A stretch of 64,000 bases of DNA from Sinotaia quadrata (taxonomy: Eukaryota; Mollusca; Gastropoda; Architaenioglossa; Viviparidae): contig CM054178.1 of the NCBI GenBank assembly GCA_028829895.1, positions 72,082,835 through 72,146,834 on the forward strand. Direction: 5' to 3'. Shown one piece after another: positions 43,201 to 58,200 of the stretch. The position numbers and the translations under genes are program-made. Positions within the stretch are counted from its first letter, which is position 1. Every line of letters begins with the position of its first letter. Under the pieces are notes generated by a model, which saw only the letters and a program-made list of their open reading frames with translations, ran no database searches and had not been told where the DNA came from.

Positions 43201-46200
43201 TATGTTAAGGACAAAGGACCAAAGAGTTTGTCAAATTGATTAAAAGCAGCTGACAGGTATGAGGAGATATGGGGAAACGTGCTGATCTGACAGCTAGATA
43301 TAACACAGAACCTCACAAAACCATTAACAATGACAGAACTATAGGTCTCACATAAACCAAGTACAGGACTTACTTCACTGCCTCCTTAATTTAAAAAACA
43401 AAAGATAGAGTACCTACAACTCACCCCAACAGTAATATGAATGAACAGTGTTACGAATGAACCAGTAGTGTGCTGAAGCTGAAGGCATTTGTGAAGGTAT
43501 GCAAGGTGAATCAGGAATAGTCAGTAGCAAGTGTGAAGGTGATGCACCATCAACTTGGTTGAAACTGTTGTTGGTTGGGCATGTCACCAAGAAGGCGTAC
43601 TGGACTCAGTCATGGCATGGCAGATGATTGTTTCTGACTGTCAAACTGTAGTTGAATCTGAAGGGGAAAAGGCCCTTCTCACAGCAGCACAATTGAAAGA
43701 CAATTCTCTAGAGAAATGTCAAGGAAGACAAAGCTCTCACGACAGTACATGTATAAATCTTTTGGAAAAGCTATATAGAGTTTTGCTGGAAGGATGGTCT
43801 CTTGATGTGTAAACAGGAAGGGACTTAAAGCAGTCAGTTGGTGGTACTCTGAGCTTCCAAGTGAACATATTGTATTTGGTTCATGACCCACCCACTGCCA
43901 AGCATCTAGGACCAAGCAAAACTTTAGCTCAGTAGTAGTAGTAGTACCATTAATTTCTTTTTCTCCATAGGAATTGCATGAAAACCTTTCATCTTCTTGA
44001 TGTTCTCAGTTTTTGGTGGGTTCTATGGAGCCTTTCTCTCTTCTCTTGCATTTGGAGAGGGTACCTGGAGGGTTGTCCTGCTTTTCATTGTTACTTTTCT
44101 TTGTTTGCATGTTGTTGCACCTGTTTTGTTTTTGTTGTTGTTGTGCATCAGGTTGGTTTTATCTGTGTAAAGTTGGAATTTAGGGTTATTTCAGAGTTAC
44201 CTTGTGCATTGTTGTTTGTACTATAGACACTAGACCAGCAGGTGTGAGACTCACCAGTCTTTCTGCCCATGTGAAATGTATATTGCAAGTAGTTTTTCGA
44301 GTTGTGGGTGTTGAAAAAATTTCCATCCTGTGATTTACCATAGCAGTGGTAGACTATCAGGCCATTGTGTTGTCACAGTCAGGTTGAGGCATGCAGAATG
44401 TTATTGTTTCTGCCATTGGTAGCTTGTCTTGTGAACTGTAGTCTATGTTGAATCATGGATAATCATCATGAGTGGAAAAAAATGAGTGAAGCATGGGTGT
44501 GAGTTGTGTTCTCCTGATGGGTGTGCACTGAAGCTTGCATGAGATTCGTATGTTGAGATGTAAACAAAGTTGTTGTTGTGAAATGGAGTCTTGTGTCTGT
44601 AGCTTGTAGTTGTTTTTGTTGATGAATGGTGAGCTGATTAAAACTGTTCTTGAAGGTTGTTGTAGACTTTCTTTGCTCCACTAGCATTAGGCTAGCGGTT
44701 TCAGTCCATACTGATGTTAGGCACCCATGGAGCAGTGGCATGTAGATTTGAATTTGTAATTTTTTTATTTATTCCTGTTGATGTTCGTTTGTACTCGCCC
44801 ATGGCTCATTACCAGCATATGGAAACCATCGCTTGGAAGAACTCATCATTGGCGAGCATGTGAAGTGTTGATGTTGGTTGATGTTGGATGTGGTCATTGG
44901 TCAAACTTTAGCTCATGTGGGTGATGAGTTTTATTGGGGTACATCACTCAGTACTGTCAGTTATGTGATATCTGTCAGCAAGTAAATAGAAAGATGGAAC
45001 ACTCTGTTCCACTAGGTAAAATCTGACAATTGATATTCCTTTCAGAAATGTAGCCATTGATCTAATTGGAGAATTTGTGCCATCATCAGGTTGAGGTGAC
45101 AGATGGATTCTCACCATCATCGATTATGCTACGCAATACCCTGAGGTGGTTGCTCTTAGTTCTATTAGTATTGAGTTTGTATCATTTTCTTGCATGTTGC
45201 ATGTAGGATTTCTAGAATTGCTCTTAGATCTATTAGTACTGTGTTTGTAGCATTTTCTTGCATGCAGGATTTCTGAAAGAAATCTTATCTTATAGATGGA
45301 CTCAATTTATGAAAGAAATTAACCAACTTTTGAGGGTAAAGCAGTTCTATTCCTTACCATCCTATGTGTAACAGTTTAGTTGAAAATCTGAATGCTACTC
45401 ATAACAAGTCCTTAAGAAAAATGTGCGTGGAAAGACCACATGAGTGGGATATGTATTTGCCAGTATTTGCGTTGCATGAAGTACCACAAGATTTGACTAA
45501 TTTTTCATCCTTCGAACTCTTTATTGTAGAACCATTAGGGACCATTGTATATTGTGAGAATATTGGACAGAGATCAGACTAGCAGAATCTGTAATCAGTA
45601 CATATAAATATGTGATTGAACTTGTGAACTGTATTGATACTTCATTTCAGTGGCCGAGAATGTATACAAAAGTACAACTAGACAAGCACATCTGTACAAC
45701 CATAAAATGAAAGCAGGTAACATTTAAGTCAGTATGTGGGTGTTGTTGTTACCGCTGCACTGAAACAAATTAGATATGTCATGGCAAGGACCCTATGAAT
45801 TTGTTGAGAAACTGAGTGGTTGCAATTTCAGAATTCATATCGGATCTACAGTGAAAATATTTCATGCTAATCTGATGAAAGCATATAAAGAATGCCTGGA
45901 TGACATTGTTGCTACTATTGTAATTGAGGATGATGCCACTTCTGTACCTGATGTCAAATCAGTACCTCACCCAGGTTGAACAGATGTTGAAACTGTTAAT
46001 AGTGTAATTTTAATTCCAGAACTCTGATGCTCAAACGTTATAGAGCTTGATAAAAGAATATCGCGTTGCTTTAACTGATAAATCCAGAAAAATGAGTCTG
46101 TGTTAATTTATGGTCGCACTATGGGATCATAATCCAATCCACAAGAAACTGCATGTTTTACCTTATGTTAAATGGGATACTGTAAAATACGAAATCGACT

Positions 46201-49200
46201 CTATGTTAGCCTGAAGGTAAAGTCCCCATATAGCTTTTCTATAATCCTAGATAAAAAGAAGAATACACAACAATTTTGCATGGACTACAGACATCCTAAC
46301 AAGTTGATTGTTCTTTTAGCATTACCAATGCCTGAATGCGAACAACTTTTCACTCGGCTCAGTAGTGCAAAATATGTTTTTATACTAGATTTGACAAAAG
46401 GTTTCGGGCAAGTTGCAGTCTGTGAGGCATTCAGGTAAAAATTAACATTCAGTTACCTGATGGACAATATCAATGGTGCATAATGCTGTTTGGCATCCTC
46501 ACAGCACCAGATATTTTCACTAAGTTGATGAGATTGCTCATCGAACCCATGAGGGAGAAATCTGTCTCTAATTTCATATATGATATTTTGATGGCTACCC
46601 AGACCATGGAAGAACACATCTGAGTGTTGCAGAAGTTGTTCCAACACTTAAATGGATGTCATCTTACTGTTCAATCATCTAAATGTTTCTTTGGACATTT
46701 CAAACTTGAATATTTGGGACACACAGTTGGACAAGGTCTCCTGTGGCCAGAGAAATAAAAAGTTTTAAAAAAAACTTGAAGAGTTGGAGAGACCCCTGTA
46801 CAAAACAAAATGTTAAATCCTTTTTTTAGGATTGACCCGTTCCTATAGAAAATTTATTCCCATGGTCAGTGCCATCGCCAAACCATTATTGATTTGATGA
46901 GGAAAGGCAAACCTCACTTGAATTGAAGAGTATGAAGACAGCTTTGTTAGTTTGAAAAACTGCCTGTCACAAGTTCTTGTCCTTCATTTGCCTGATTTCA
47001 ATGTGGAATTCGTACTCAGAAGAGATGCTAACAATGCAGGACTTGGTGCTGTACTGATGCAGAAGCAGGCTGATATTCTGTATCCAGTAGCTTCCTCCAA
47101 TCATACGTTAAATGCAGCTGAACGGAATTATTCAACTGCAGAGAAAAATGTCTCAGAATTGTCTGGGCAGTCCAGAAATTTCACGCCTAACTATATGGCA
47201 AGCATTTTGTCATTCAGACAGATCTTCATCCTCTCAGGTACTTAGCTCACTCAACTAAGGCAAATAGACATTTAACGAATTCTTATGTCTATGCTAGGAT
47301 AAACGGAACGATTGTTGAGTGTTAAATGAACATCATTGTGAAGTGATGTAAATGCTAATGCTCTTTAATTATATTCATATGTTATATATCATTTTGATTG
47401 TTGATTTAATAAATTTATTGAACTTCTTCCAAATATTGATGACCTTATGTTGCAGAGGAAAGTGAGTGATGGGAGCTCACTAAACATAGATTAAAAGGTG
47501 GATTGTCTCCTCCTTTCTAAGACTTTTTCCAACTACGGAAATATTGTGTGATGGTAAATGTTTCTCTTTAATGTTGTGGAAGAGAAAAACTTTTACAGCG
47601 CCTGCATATCCATCAAGTGAGAGAGACGAATGGCATCTTCTGGAGAATTATTAATAACATAAATTAAGATTCTTATCACTTGTAATTAATTATGGGTGAT
47701 TAAATATTAATAATAATCATAATCAATGAATATGTGGCCTTGGCATTATAGTATGAAAATGAAACCAGTAATGACATTTTGGAAAAAAATGCGATTGTTA
47801 ATTTTAATAATTATTTTTCGCGGCATGTTGATTCTACCACGAATAGTAGCATATTGGAAATACAGAAGTTAAAATTGTTTCAAATAAATTTATTGATTGA
47901 TACAGTACTGTATACAATCACTATTGAGTTTGAATTAAAAAAACTCGCACATATTCTTTCAAGAAAATTACCTTAAAGGAATTTATTTATAAATTATTTA
48001 CTTTTTAATACATATCACATGCATATATAGATAATATTTGGAATGCTCATATAATTATATGTAATTTAACAGCTCACAGTAAATCAATGGCTGAATAATC
48101 AATAGAAACATTATAGCTTGGCGCCCTTTTCCTAATTAAATGCTTTTAAATTCTAGGGAAACAACTTCAGAAAATTTTTGCGCATTGATCAACTCCGACT
48201 GTTCTAACAAAGTACATGCAGATATATTCTCCTTCTCTACTAAATAAACTACAGTCGGGTCAGATCATGACAGTAGTGTGTTCGGTACATTTGATAATTT
48301 TAGTTAAACACACTTTGTTCCTGTAAATAGAATACAACATTACAAAAGAATATATACACTATTATTATGTGCATACCTTTTCCTTCTATTAGGTTTGACA
48401 CCAGTTTATTGACTTTTGCCTTGTCTTTACCTTGCAGCTCTCTATACACGTCCGTAATAAATGTCATTTCGTTATATGCTAAAAATGAAAAAAAAGATAA
48501 TTTTATATTTATATCGAGATCAGATTTGATCTTAATAATAATATATCTTTATAATTATTGGGGTGGGGGGCGGAATAGCTAGAGTAAATAACAAAATTGG
48601 AAAATAACAGTTGATCTTGATAATAATATATCTTATATACCTTTGCATAATTACTTTGGGGATGAATAACAACCAAAAAAAGAAAAGAGTTTGGCAGTTG
48701 CTATTTTATTCATTTGAGAATTTTTTTTAATTGTTTTATTTGGACTTATCATAATTAGCTTGGCTTGGTTCATAGAGACTGATCGTCTTGACTGAACACA
48801 AACAAATATTCAGGAAGACATATTACTATTTCATAATTACTATGTGCATTCTATGATTGAGACATAGTGCCTGGTGACAGTCTGCAAGCCTAGAAGATTT
48901 TAATAAAAAATTAACAATCTGGTGACGTCATTTAGAGTTCCTAAATCATCCACTCTTCGTCGTTAAAGAGTTTTTTGAATTTCAAACTCACGTCTAGGGA
49001 TGATGGGGAGCATTGCCATCACATAAGCCTTTAATTTTTGGCGTGTCTCCTCTGGTAACAGTTCTTCCTCAAAAAGGATATCCTGAATACCTGGCAAGGA
49101 AAAGTGAAGCATTTATATTTTTCAATACACCATGAAGAAAAATGGAGGTAGCAGTAACATTATTTATTGTTTATATTCATTTTATTCTAGTTTATTGAGT

Positions 49201-52200
49201 CGTAAGAGACAAATGTTTTTTTTTCTATAAAATGTTGTAACTTTAATTCTCACTGCAGTAGCAAATAAAGAGATTAGAAATATGTACGTTTCGAATTTTC
49301 ATGTTGTCCGTAGTTTATAATTATTACGATTAGGATAGAAACATCACAAAATATATTTGTTAGCGTCTTTCTGTACTTTTCTTGACTAATTTCTCTTCTC
49401 ATTTCACTCCACCTCACATCTCAGCCATTTCACTCCATCTACCCCCAACGTTTTGTGCTTGTTTTGTTACTATATGTCCCTTAGTTTATTCATATTGAGA
49501 ATTGTTTTTGGATAAAACCTATAAAGAGCATTTAATGTAGTTGTCACAACCCCCTTCTCTATCGCTGGCGAGAGGGAAGATGGAAGATGACATCTGTCAG
49601 CAGCAACGTCGGACAATAGAGAGACACCAATGATGTTTACTGCTAATCAATTTTATTCTGCATGCAAGGGAACGTTTGCTGACGTGTTTGCTTGTGAGAA
49701 TGCGAGTGGAAATGGTGGTGAATATCATGTGGACAATACTGGACAATACTAGACGGACAAACGCAAGGAGACAAAACAAAACTCCGCTTTCGTCCTTTCA
49801 AAACAATAGCAAACAACGATTTGAAAGAAGATATGATTTAGGTTTATTAACCCGTGGTGGTTAAATCAAACACACAAGCCTTTCACCAAGAACACACACT
49901 CTTGGGAATGGGTGTATGATGCTCGAGAGTCACTCTTGCATGATGGAAAGAGGATTAATTTAAAGGTGTAGGTAGCGAATCTTTTTCACGTTTCACGGGA
50001 AAGAGAGAAGAAAGGGGGAATCTTTCCGCACCCCTAATCACAGTACTCCTCGTATGGACTTTTGCTCTCTAACCTAGTTGCTATGTTTTCTCGTCCGTTT
50101 TATTCTCTTTCAATATTTAAAAAAATTCGCTGAACTGGCGTTTCTCGACACTTTTGAAACATGCGTTACCGGAGGTCCGTGCATTGCACACTTTTCAGTC
50201 GTGGCGCACGATTTCCTATTCAGATCTCAGGCTTCCTAGCTTTTTGCTACAGCGCACAAAATACTGGTTATGTTACACGTGTCATTTATTTATCATAAAA
50301 ATATAACAACTATTTAATTAAACATTCTTAAATAATTATCTGGACTGCATTCACACAATGCATAAGTCGATTGCATTTATACAACACAACAAATCTCTAC
50401 TTTTCACAAGATAAGCTTTATGTCAACACAGGTTGTCAGTTTTGAATGCTAATGAAACATAGGTGAACTCTTATTAATGCCCTTTATAAAATAAATACCG
50501 GTGACAAACAAAAATACCGGTCGTGTTTACGAGAGATTGCGATCTTTACAAGTAGAAATTTATAGGAAATGAATATCGGGAAAGTATTATCTCCCCTTGA
50601 CCGCGGCGAACAATGAATAAAAAAAATAATTTTGGCATTAGACCCTTTCTCATGATAGCAGTACCGAGGAATTATTTGAGATTTTATTTTGAAAACGTCT
50701 TGCCTTGAGTCTATGCTGTTCGTACTGCCTTAGAATCACTGTGTATTGTCTTGGTTTGGAGTGATATCCCGGGATGTGTTGTATCTTGTCTTGGTCCAGC
50801 CCTAGACCTACTGATAACCTGGATCCTGCTCAGGAACCGCTGGGATTTAATTTCCTGATTCATCTGTTGGAATAATTCTCTTGAAATTTCTTTGCTAAAT
50901 CGTGACAAGAGGCGGGATTTGATATCTTCTTGTGTGACTTATGTGTTTTATTGTCCTGTCCTTGTGTGACAAATTGTGACCACCGCAAAATATTACTGGT
51001 GCTGTTGTATTATTTTTCCTGATGGAATGTGTGATGGAATTTGTGTTTTGAAAGTACATATATAAATATTCACAAAAAGAAATTATTCATTTGCATATAG
51101 AATCTAAATTGCTATTTATTTCATGAGACCGATTGCTATCTATATCATGAGACTGATTAGGAATCTAAATCGCTATCTATTTCATGAGACTAAATAAGAA
51201 TCTAAATTCCTATATATTTCATGAGACTGACTAAGTATCTAAATTGCTTTCTATTTCATGAGACTGACTAAGTATCTAAATTGCTATCTATTTCATGAGA
51301 CTGACTAAGAATCTAAATTGCTATCTATTTCATGAGACTGACTAAGAATCTAAATTGCTATTTATTTCATGAGACTGGTTGAGAAACTAAATTGCTATTT
51401 ATTTTTGTACTTATAGAAAGGCTCAGTAGCCCAGAGTTTTCCATTGACACTTTTAAAAGTAAACTTTATGTAATTATTATCATGCAGAGATCACAGCATT
51501 GTTATGTGTTTAAGTTTATTTCCATTTTATTTAACATTGTTTACATCACCACTCGTCACTTAAGGACATTACCCCCACCTCCAGAGAATATGTTTACAAA
51601 CGAATGATTTGCAGGGTAAATGATTACAGCCACATGAAAGAGAACCCGTAGAGTAATAAAAACTGAATCAGACTCTTCAAAATAGTATCTCATCTGCTTT
51701 TTGTTTTGAAAGAGAGAGAGAGAGAGCATTGAAGTAATTTCCATTTTGCCTTGTATTTGTCTACCTGTTCCATTCCATATGCAATCTCGCACACAAGCAC
51801 GTCAAGTAAGAAATTGTTTATTGCTGTGATGCAGAATTAAACATTACTTCAAGCATGAGAGACGTTAAGAGAAAAATGTCAGATAAGACTACTCGAGAAA
51901 AGGCATTTAAAATGAAATATCCGAACATTTTTTTTATTAAGCAGGCAGTAGCTACTAGCGAGATTAGATCCTAATGACTCATCATTCGAACTTTGATGTG
52001 TAACGATTGGCCGAGAGACTCCTTGGTCACAGAGTGGATCAGAGTCGAAAGCTTCTACATCTGAGGCTCGGGTTCTTTTCTCGGTCAGATAAGTGCTTGC
52101 AATAAAAACGAATACATTTGTGCGAAGTGCAGCATCGAGGTCTGTGTACCCCCAATGACTATTTAGTTTATCAAGGACGTTATTACTGTCTTTCAACAAC

Positions 52201-55200
52201 CGGAGGTATTGATCGTATGGTCACCGTGGTTTGGTAGTCATAGCTGTTAACCCGAATTGTGACTGCGTGTACAACAATTTATCATCGATGTTGTAGAAAT
52301 TAATGATGTGACTGAAACTTAATCTTGAACATTTTTGTAGAATATATTAAATTTCATCTGTACAGTCATCTTACTATTTTCTTTATAATTCTTATTCTTA
52401 CTGTTCTTAGTGTGATTACTCTTGATTGGGTATGTGTGGTGTTGGTGAGAATGTGCCACTAAAGGTTTGTGTGTGTGTGTGTGTGTGTGTGTTGTCAGGT
52501 AGCTGACGTTCAAGCGTATCGCGCCATGACTTACTCTTATTGTACATTGTGCCGAAACTAAACTATAAAGAACTTACTTGCAGTTATATATAGATTAGAC
52601 ATGTGAATTTGGGGGGGCACTGTTTGTGATCGGGTATATAAAGCACAACATTTGTTACATCACAAACCACATGATTTTAATGTCCTGGTGGCAGACACAA
52701 TTCATCGACACTGATCAATAATCTGGCTGTGTACTCAACAGAGTTAATTTTTTAAATTAGATTTTGTCGCACGTGGCTTTCTCTGTGTTCTGATAATTGA
52801 GGCCGGGGGGGGGGGGGGATTGGGGTACCATCATGGTATTACATATTAGTGTCAAGCCAGACATGGTATGTCTGAATTCTTTCTAAACGCCCGTTTCGAG
52901 AAATATAGCTAACACGACTTTTGTACATCCCTTTGTACTTACTGATAATTTGAAAACTACGTTGTAACTTTATTAATAACACTATTTTGTTAAATGTGTG
53001 AATATTTTTATTAGATGTATTACTTGTAATTACATGTACTGTTTAAGAATTTAGCGGTAGTTTGTACTTAAAGTGCACTCGAGGTAATTAGTTTTTCATT
53101 TAGTGCTTGAGGTGATAGGAAATTCAAAAAATTTCATGAAGCTCTTAAATGACAACCTACAATGGGGAGAGAGTTCACTCCCTCTGGGTTAATGAGACAA
53201 GGCTGGAGGTTTAATTGTATGAAAACACAAGACAACTTAGAGATGCTAAGGTGACAGATTTTATCAATATTTAATTAGTGTTCAGTTTCACCTGATGAGA
53301 CCCGGACAGTTCATTAGTGGGCTTGTATTCAGTGGTACATAATTTTTAGTCAGCTATTAAGCTACAACATATTTTGATGAGGTGGTTAGAGCTGGACAAA
53401 ATGAAAATTGATATTGGGAAAGATGTTAGGGATCACTTTATGACTAACAAATTACAGATACCATGTACTCCAGCACTTTAGGGACCAAAGTGTTTGACAG
53501 AATGGTTAAAAGCAGCTAACTAGTAAGAGAAGATATATGGGGGACATAGCGATCTAACTACTAGGTATAACGTTTGAACCAGGCAGACAGGTTAATGAAC
53601 AAATAATGCCTAAATGACAGAATAAGTCAGATAATAAACCAAACATGGGACCCTCTCCTCGCATATCCTCCATTTATTAAGATGAAAGATAGGGTACCCA
53701 CTCATCATCACCATTTTAAAAAAAACAAACATGAGGAACCACCCAGACAAAGGTATTAAAAATTAACCAGTAGTGTGTTTCAACTGTGGTAAACGAAGCC
53801 ATATCAGATCTCACTGCCCAGGCAACATTAATGTGATAGAACCTAGTGTTGTACCTCGTTTTGTTGTGAATATTAATAGACATTGTGTTTCAGTCCTGTG
53901 TGATACTGGTTGCCGAGTATGATTGGTGAAGCCTGATGAATAAAGATGTTTAAATTGGGGAGTTTCAAATAATCACTCCAGCCAATGGTGTAAAAGATAA
54001 GTACCCATTGTAATGGAGATATAGTAAATAGACAGTAAGACATATGCAGGTGCATTCAGGCTGTATGTCTCAAATATTGTGTTGAGACTGCGCTCATGGG
54101 TTGCAAATATGTTCTGCATGGTGAGAATGCTCCTGATTTTCTCAATAATGTTTGTATACTCATGTGTACGTAGGTGGCTGTGCAGGTAGCAGCAGAAAAA
54201 GTTGCCTGTAGAGTGTAGGAGAATGCTTTGTAAACCAGAATTGATTAGTAATGAGTGTGAACTGTCATTGGTGGGGCATGTCACCAGGAATTCACACTGG
54301 ACTTAGTCATGGCAGGGCAGATGGCTGTTTCTGACTGTCAGATTGTGGCTGAATCTGGAAGGAAAAGGGCCCTTCTCAGAGCAAGTCAATTGACAGATGA
54401 TTCTCAAGAGAAATGTTGAAAGAAGACCAAGCTTTCGGGATTGCACATGTCTAAATCTTCCGGCAAGTCTACTGAGTTTTGTTGGAAAGATGGTCTCCTG
54501 ATTTGCAAACAGGAAGGGACCAAGGAGAATCAGTTGGTGGCACCCCTGAGCAATCAAGTGAACGTGCTCATGACCCACTGACTGCCAGTCAACTCGGACC
54601 AAAACTTTAGCACATATGGAGGCTGGGTTTTATTGGCTAGTTATGATGGGGGTGCCACTCATTAATATCAATCATGTGATATATGTCTGTGAGTGAACAG
54701 AAAAATGGAATGTCCCATTCCATTATGTGAAACACAGATGACTGGCATTCCTTTGAGGCATGTAGCTAGTCAATGCTATCAGAGAATATGTTCCCAGACA
54801 GATGAACTATTTACCATTTTCCCATAAGCAGGATTCCCACTGAAATCTTGTCCAATAGAGGGACTCAATTTACAAGTGAGTTAATGAAAGAGATGAATCA
54901 TCTTTTTAGGGTAAAGCAGATTAGAACTACTCCTTACCACCTATGTGTAACGGTTTAGTTGAATATCTGAACATTACTCTTACCAAGTCATTGAAGAAAT
55001 TGTGCATGGAAAGATCACATGATTGAAATGTATATATGCTGTGTGTTTGTTTGCATTGTGCAAAGTACCACAAGACTCAACCCTTTTCTCACCATTTGAA
55101 CTTTTGTAAGGTAGAACCATTAAGGGATCCATGTCTATATTACAAGAATATTGGACAGTCAGTAGTCTAGCAGAATCTATTCAATGTATGTATTAGCATG

Positions 55201-58200
55201 TGATAACTAGGCCATGGCTGGTCCCAAGCCTGGGTGAGAAAGGAGGAGGGTTGGGGCCAGCAACCCCACCCCATAGAAACCCACACACTATAGAAAACAA
55301 AGCAACAGAAGAATCCAACCAGTGCTTGAATCTGGGAGATGCCTCTACAGGAGGACGGATGACAGATTGGCGAAAGCCTCATGGAAGCCAACCAGCCGAC
55401 GATGAAAGCAACAACAAAGATCGGAACTTGGAACATATGAACCATGTACAAAACTGGAAAAGCAGCTCAAGTGGCAAGTGAGATGAAAAGATACAACATC
55501 CAAGTACTAGGAATATGTGAGAGCAAACGGAATGTGTCTTTCATGATATCACTTGCCAGCAGAGAGAAAATCCTCTACTCAGGACATGCAGACAAGAATC
55601 ACGACCACACAGAAGGAGTTGCCATCATGATGTCCCCAATAGCAGCCAGAACCCTTATGGAATGGCAGCCAGTCTCCGCTAGAATTATGACAGCAAGATT
55701 CAACTCCAAGGGAAGAAAATTTACATTCATCCAATGCTACTTGCCTACTAACGACGCTGACAAGGAAGCGAAAGAAAATTTCTACAATTCTCTCCAGATA
55801 GTGGTTAACGACTTACCCAAGAGAGACATCAAGATACTGATGGGTGACCTAAATGCTAAAATAGGAAAAGACAACCTTGGAAAAGAATTGATTATGGGAA
55901 CCCAGGCTCTTACAGAAATGAATGAAAACGGCGAGTTTTTCACGGACTTTTGCGCCCTTAATGACCTAGTCATTGGTGGCAGTGTATTCCAGCATAAAGA
56001 CATCCACAAAGAAACCTGGATCTCACCAGATGGCAACACCAAAAACCAGATAGACTGCATCACTATCTCTAGGAAATGGAGATAAAGCCTGCAAGACACA
56101 AGATCCCAACAAGGGGCAGATGTAGCCTCAGACCACCACTTGGTGATTGGAACCATCAAAGTCAAGCTAATCTTTTTAAGAAATATACCCAATTGACCTC
56201 ACATCAAGTTTAACACCCAGTGGCTGAAGGAGAAAGACTAGAGAGACACCTTTTCAACCTCTCTGAAGAACAGATTTGAAGCCTTGAACTTGGTGACCAA
56301 AGAAACACCCATGGAAGAACACTGGAGTATCCTAAGAGACACATTGACAGACACATACCAAAAAGTGCTGGGCAAAAGAGAATGGACAACCAAGAAATGG
56401 CTCTCCAGTGACACATGGCAACTAATAAAGAATAGAAAGGAAATCAAGCAACAGATCAACAGCAACAAGAACAAAGAGGAAAAGAAACTTCTTTGAGATA
56501 AATTTACCCAAATGAACAAGAAATTTAAAATTTGTGCCAGAAAGGACAAGAGGCTCTTTTATGTTGCACTAGCAACAAAGGCAGAACAGGCAGCAGGAAA
56601 GAAGGACCTCATCACTATGTACAAGGTCACCAGGACTCTTAACTAAGAAGATAAACGCGGACAAACTGGTCAAAGACAGAGAAGGAAACCCCATCAGTAA
56701 AGAGCAAGATCAGAGACAACGATGGGCTGGACATTTTAAAGAACTCCTAAATCGACCCCCACTATCAGTGAGACCAGACATCCCCCATGCAGACTCTCCA
56801 CTCAAAGTCAACACCAACCCTCCCATGAAAGCAGAAATCCTAAAAGCCTTGAAGATCTTGAAAATGGAAAAGCAGCCAGCCCAGATGGAATCCCACCAGA
56901 GGCGCTCAAGGTAGACCTTTCAACTACAGTCAACTTGCTGCTGCCTCTACTGCAGAAGGTTTGGAGGGAAGGAAGAGTACCAGCACACTGGAAAAAAAAG
57001 AACACCTGGTAAAAATTCCCAAGAAAGGAGACCTAGGATCTGTTTGCTAGAATGAGTGGAGCTAAATATGTTTTCCAAGCTCAATCTTGTAAAAGATTTT
57101 TGGCAAATTCCTATCAGTGAAGCAGACAAGCCAAAATTAGCATTCAGCACACCTGTGGCCAACGTTCCCTCTAATATTTTCCCTGTGTGCACAGAACTGG
57201 TGGTTGTTTGAGTTTGCTACCAAAACTTGTGTGTGTGGTTTTCAAACTGCTGCATGGCATTTTCTAATGAGCTGCTTGCAGCCGTGCACCTTAGAGGGAA
57301 CATTGCCAATATCAATGGCGGGTAAAGCCATATGGAAACCTCACAACACCAGCTGTTTTCACCAAAATGATGAGATTGCTCATCGAACGCATGAAAGAAG
57401 AATCTGTATCTAATTTTAGGGATGACATATTAGTAGCTAGAGGAACACATCCGAGTGCACCCTTACTGCTCGACTGCCAATTGGTTTTTTTTTTTTGTTT
57501 TTTTTTTGGGGGGGGGGGATATTTTAACAACGAATATTTGGGACACACAGTGGGGCAAGTCTCCTGTGGCCGGAAGCTTCCAAGGTATGGAACTTGAAGA
57601 GATGGTGAGACCACTCTTGAAGATGAATGTTAAATTCTTTCTTGGAATTGGTTGGTTACTATCGGAAATTTATCCCCAAATTCAGTGCAGTCACCAAACC
57701 ACTCATTAATTTGATGAGGAAAGGCAGTCCATAGACCGTGATCCGTGAGGAGTGTGAAACCAGTTTTACTAGTTTAAAATACTGTCACGAGCTTCTGTCC
57801 TTCACCTACCAGACTTTGATAAAAGAATTTGTACACAGAACTGATGCGAGTAATTCAGGGCTAGGCGCCGTACTATAACAAAAGCATGGTGATATTCTAT
57901 GTCTAAGTAGACTACTCCAGCCATACAATAAATGTGGCTGAACAATATTATTCAATTTCAGAACAGGAATGTCTCGGAATTGCTTTGGCAGTCCAGAAAT
58001 TCCAAGCATATCTACATGATAAGCATTTTATTATTCAGAGAGATCATCAACCTCTTGCCCACTTAGCACATTCAACTAAAGCAAAGAGGCGTTTCACCAG
58101 GTGGTCATCACTACTTCATCAGTATAGGTATACCTCATTAAAGGCACCGACAAAGTAGGGGCCAACTATTTGTCTAGACTCTAGAGCAGTAGAAATGGAA

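Larger units (their letters stand above)
38820..47749 (+). mobile_element. Gmr1-like Ty3/gypsy element B, defective
   Basis: The plus-strand order is LTR (to 40254), untranslated leader, gag (about 42540-43300), remains of the linker and integrase zinc finger (43440-43930), integrase core and C-terminus (44903-45979), RT (about 46080-46770), RNase H (46930-47245) and a 5'-truncated 3' LTR (47280-47749). Protease is deleted. A LINE is inserted in the integrase. Integrase precedes RT, the Ty1/copia order, while RT and integrase sequences are of gypsy type. It lies in intron 3, antisense to the gene. Confidence 0.8.
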
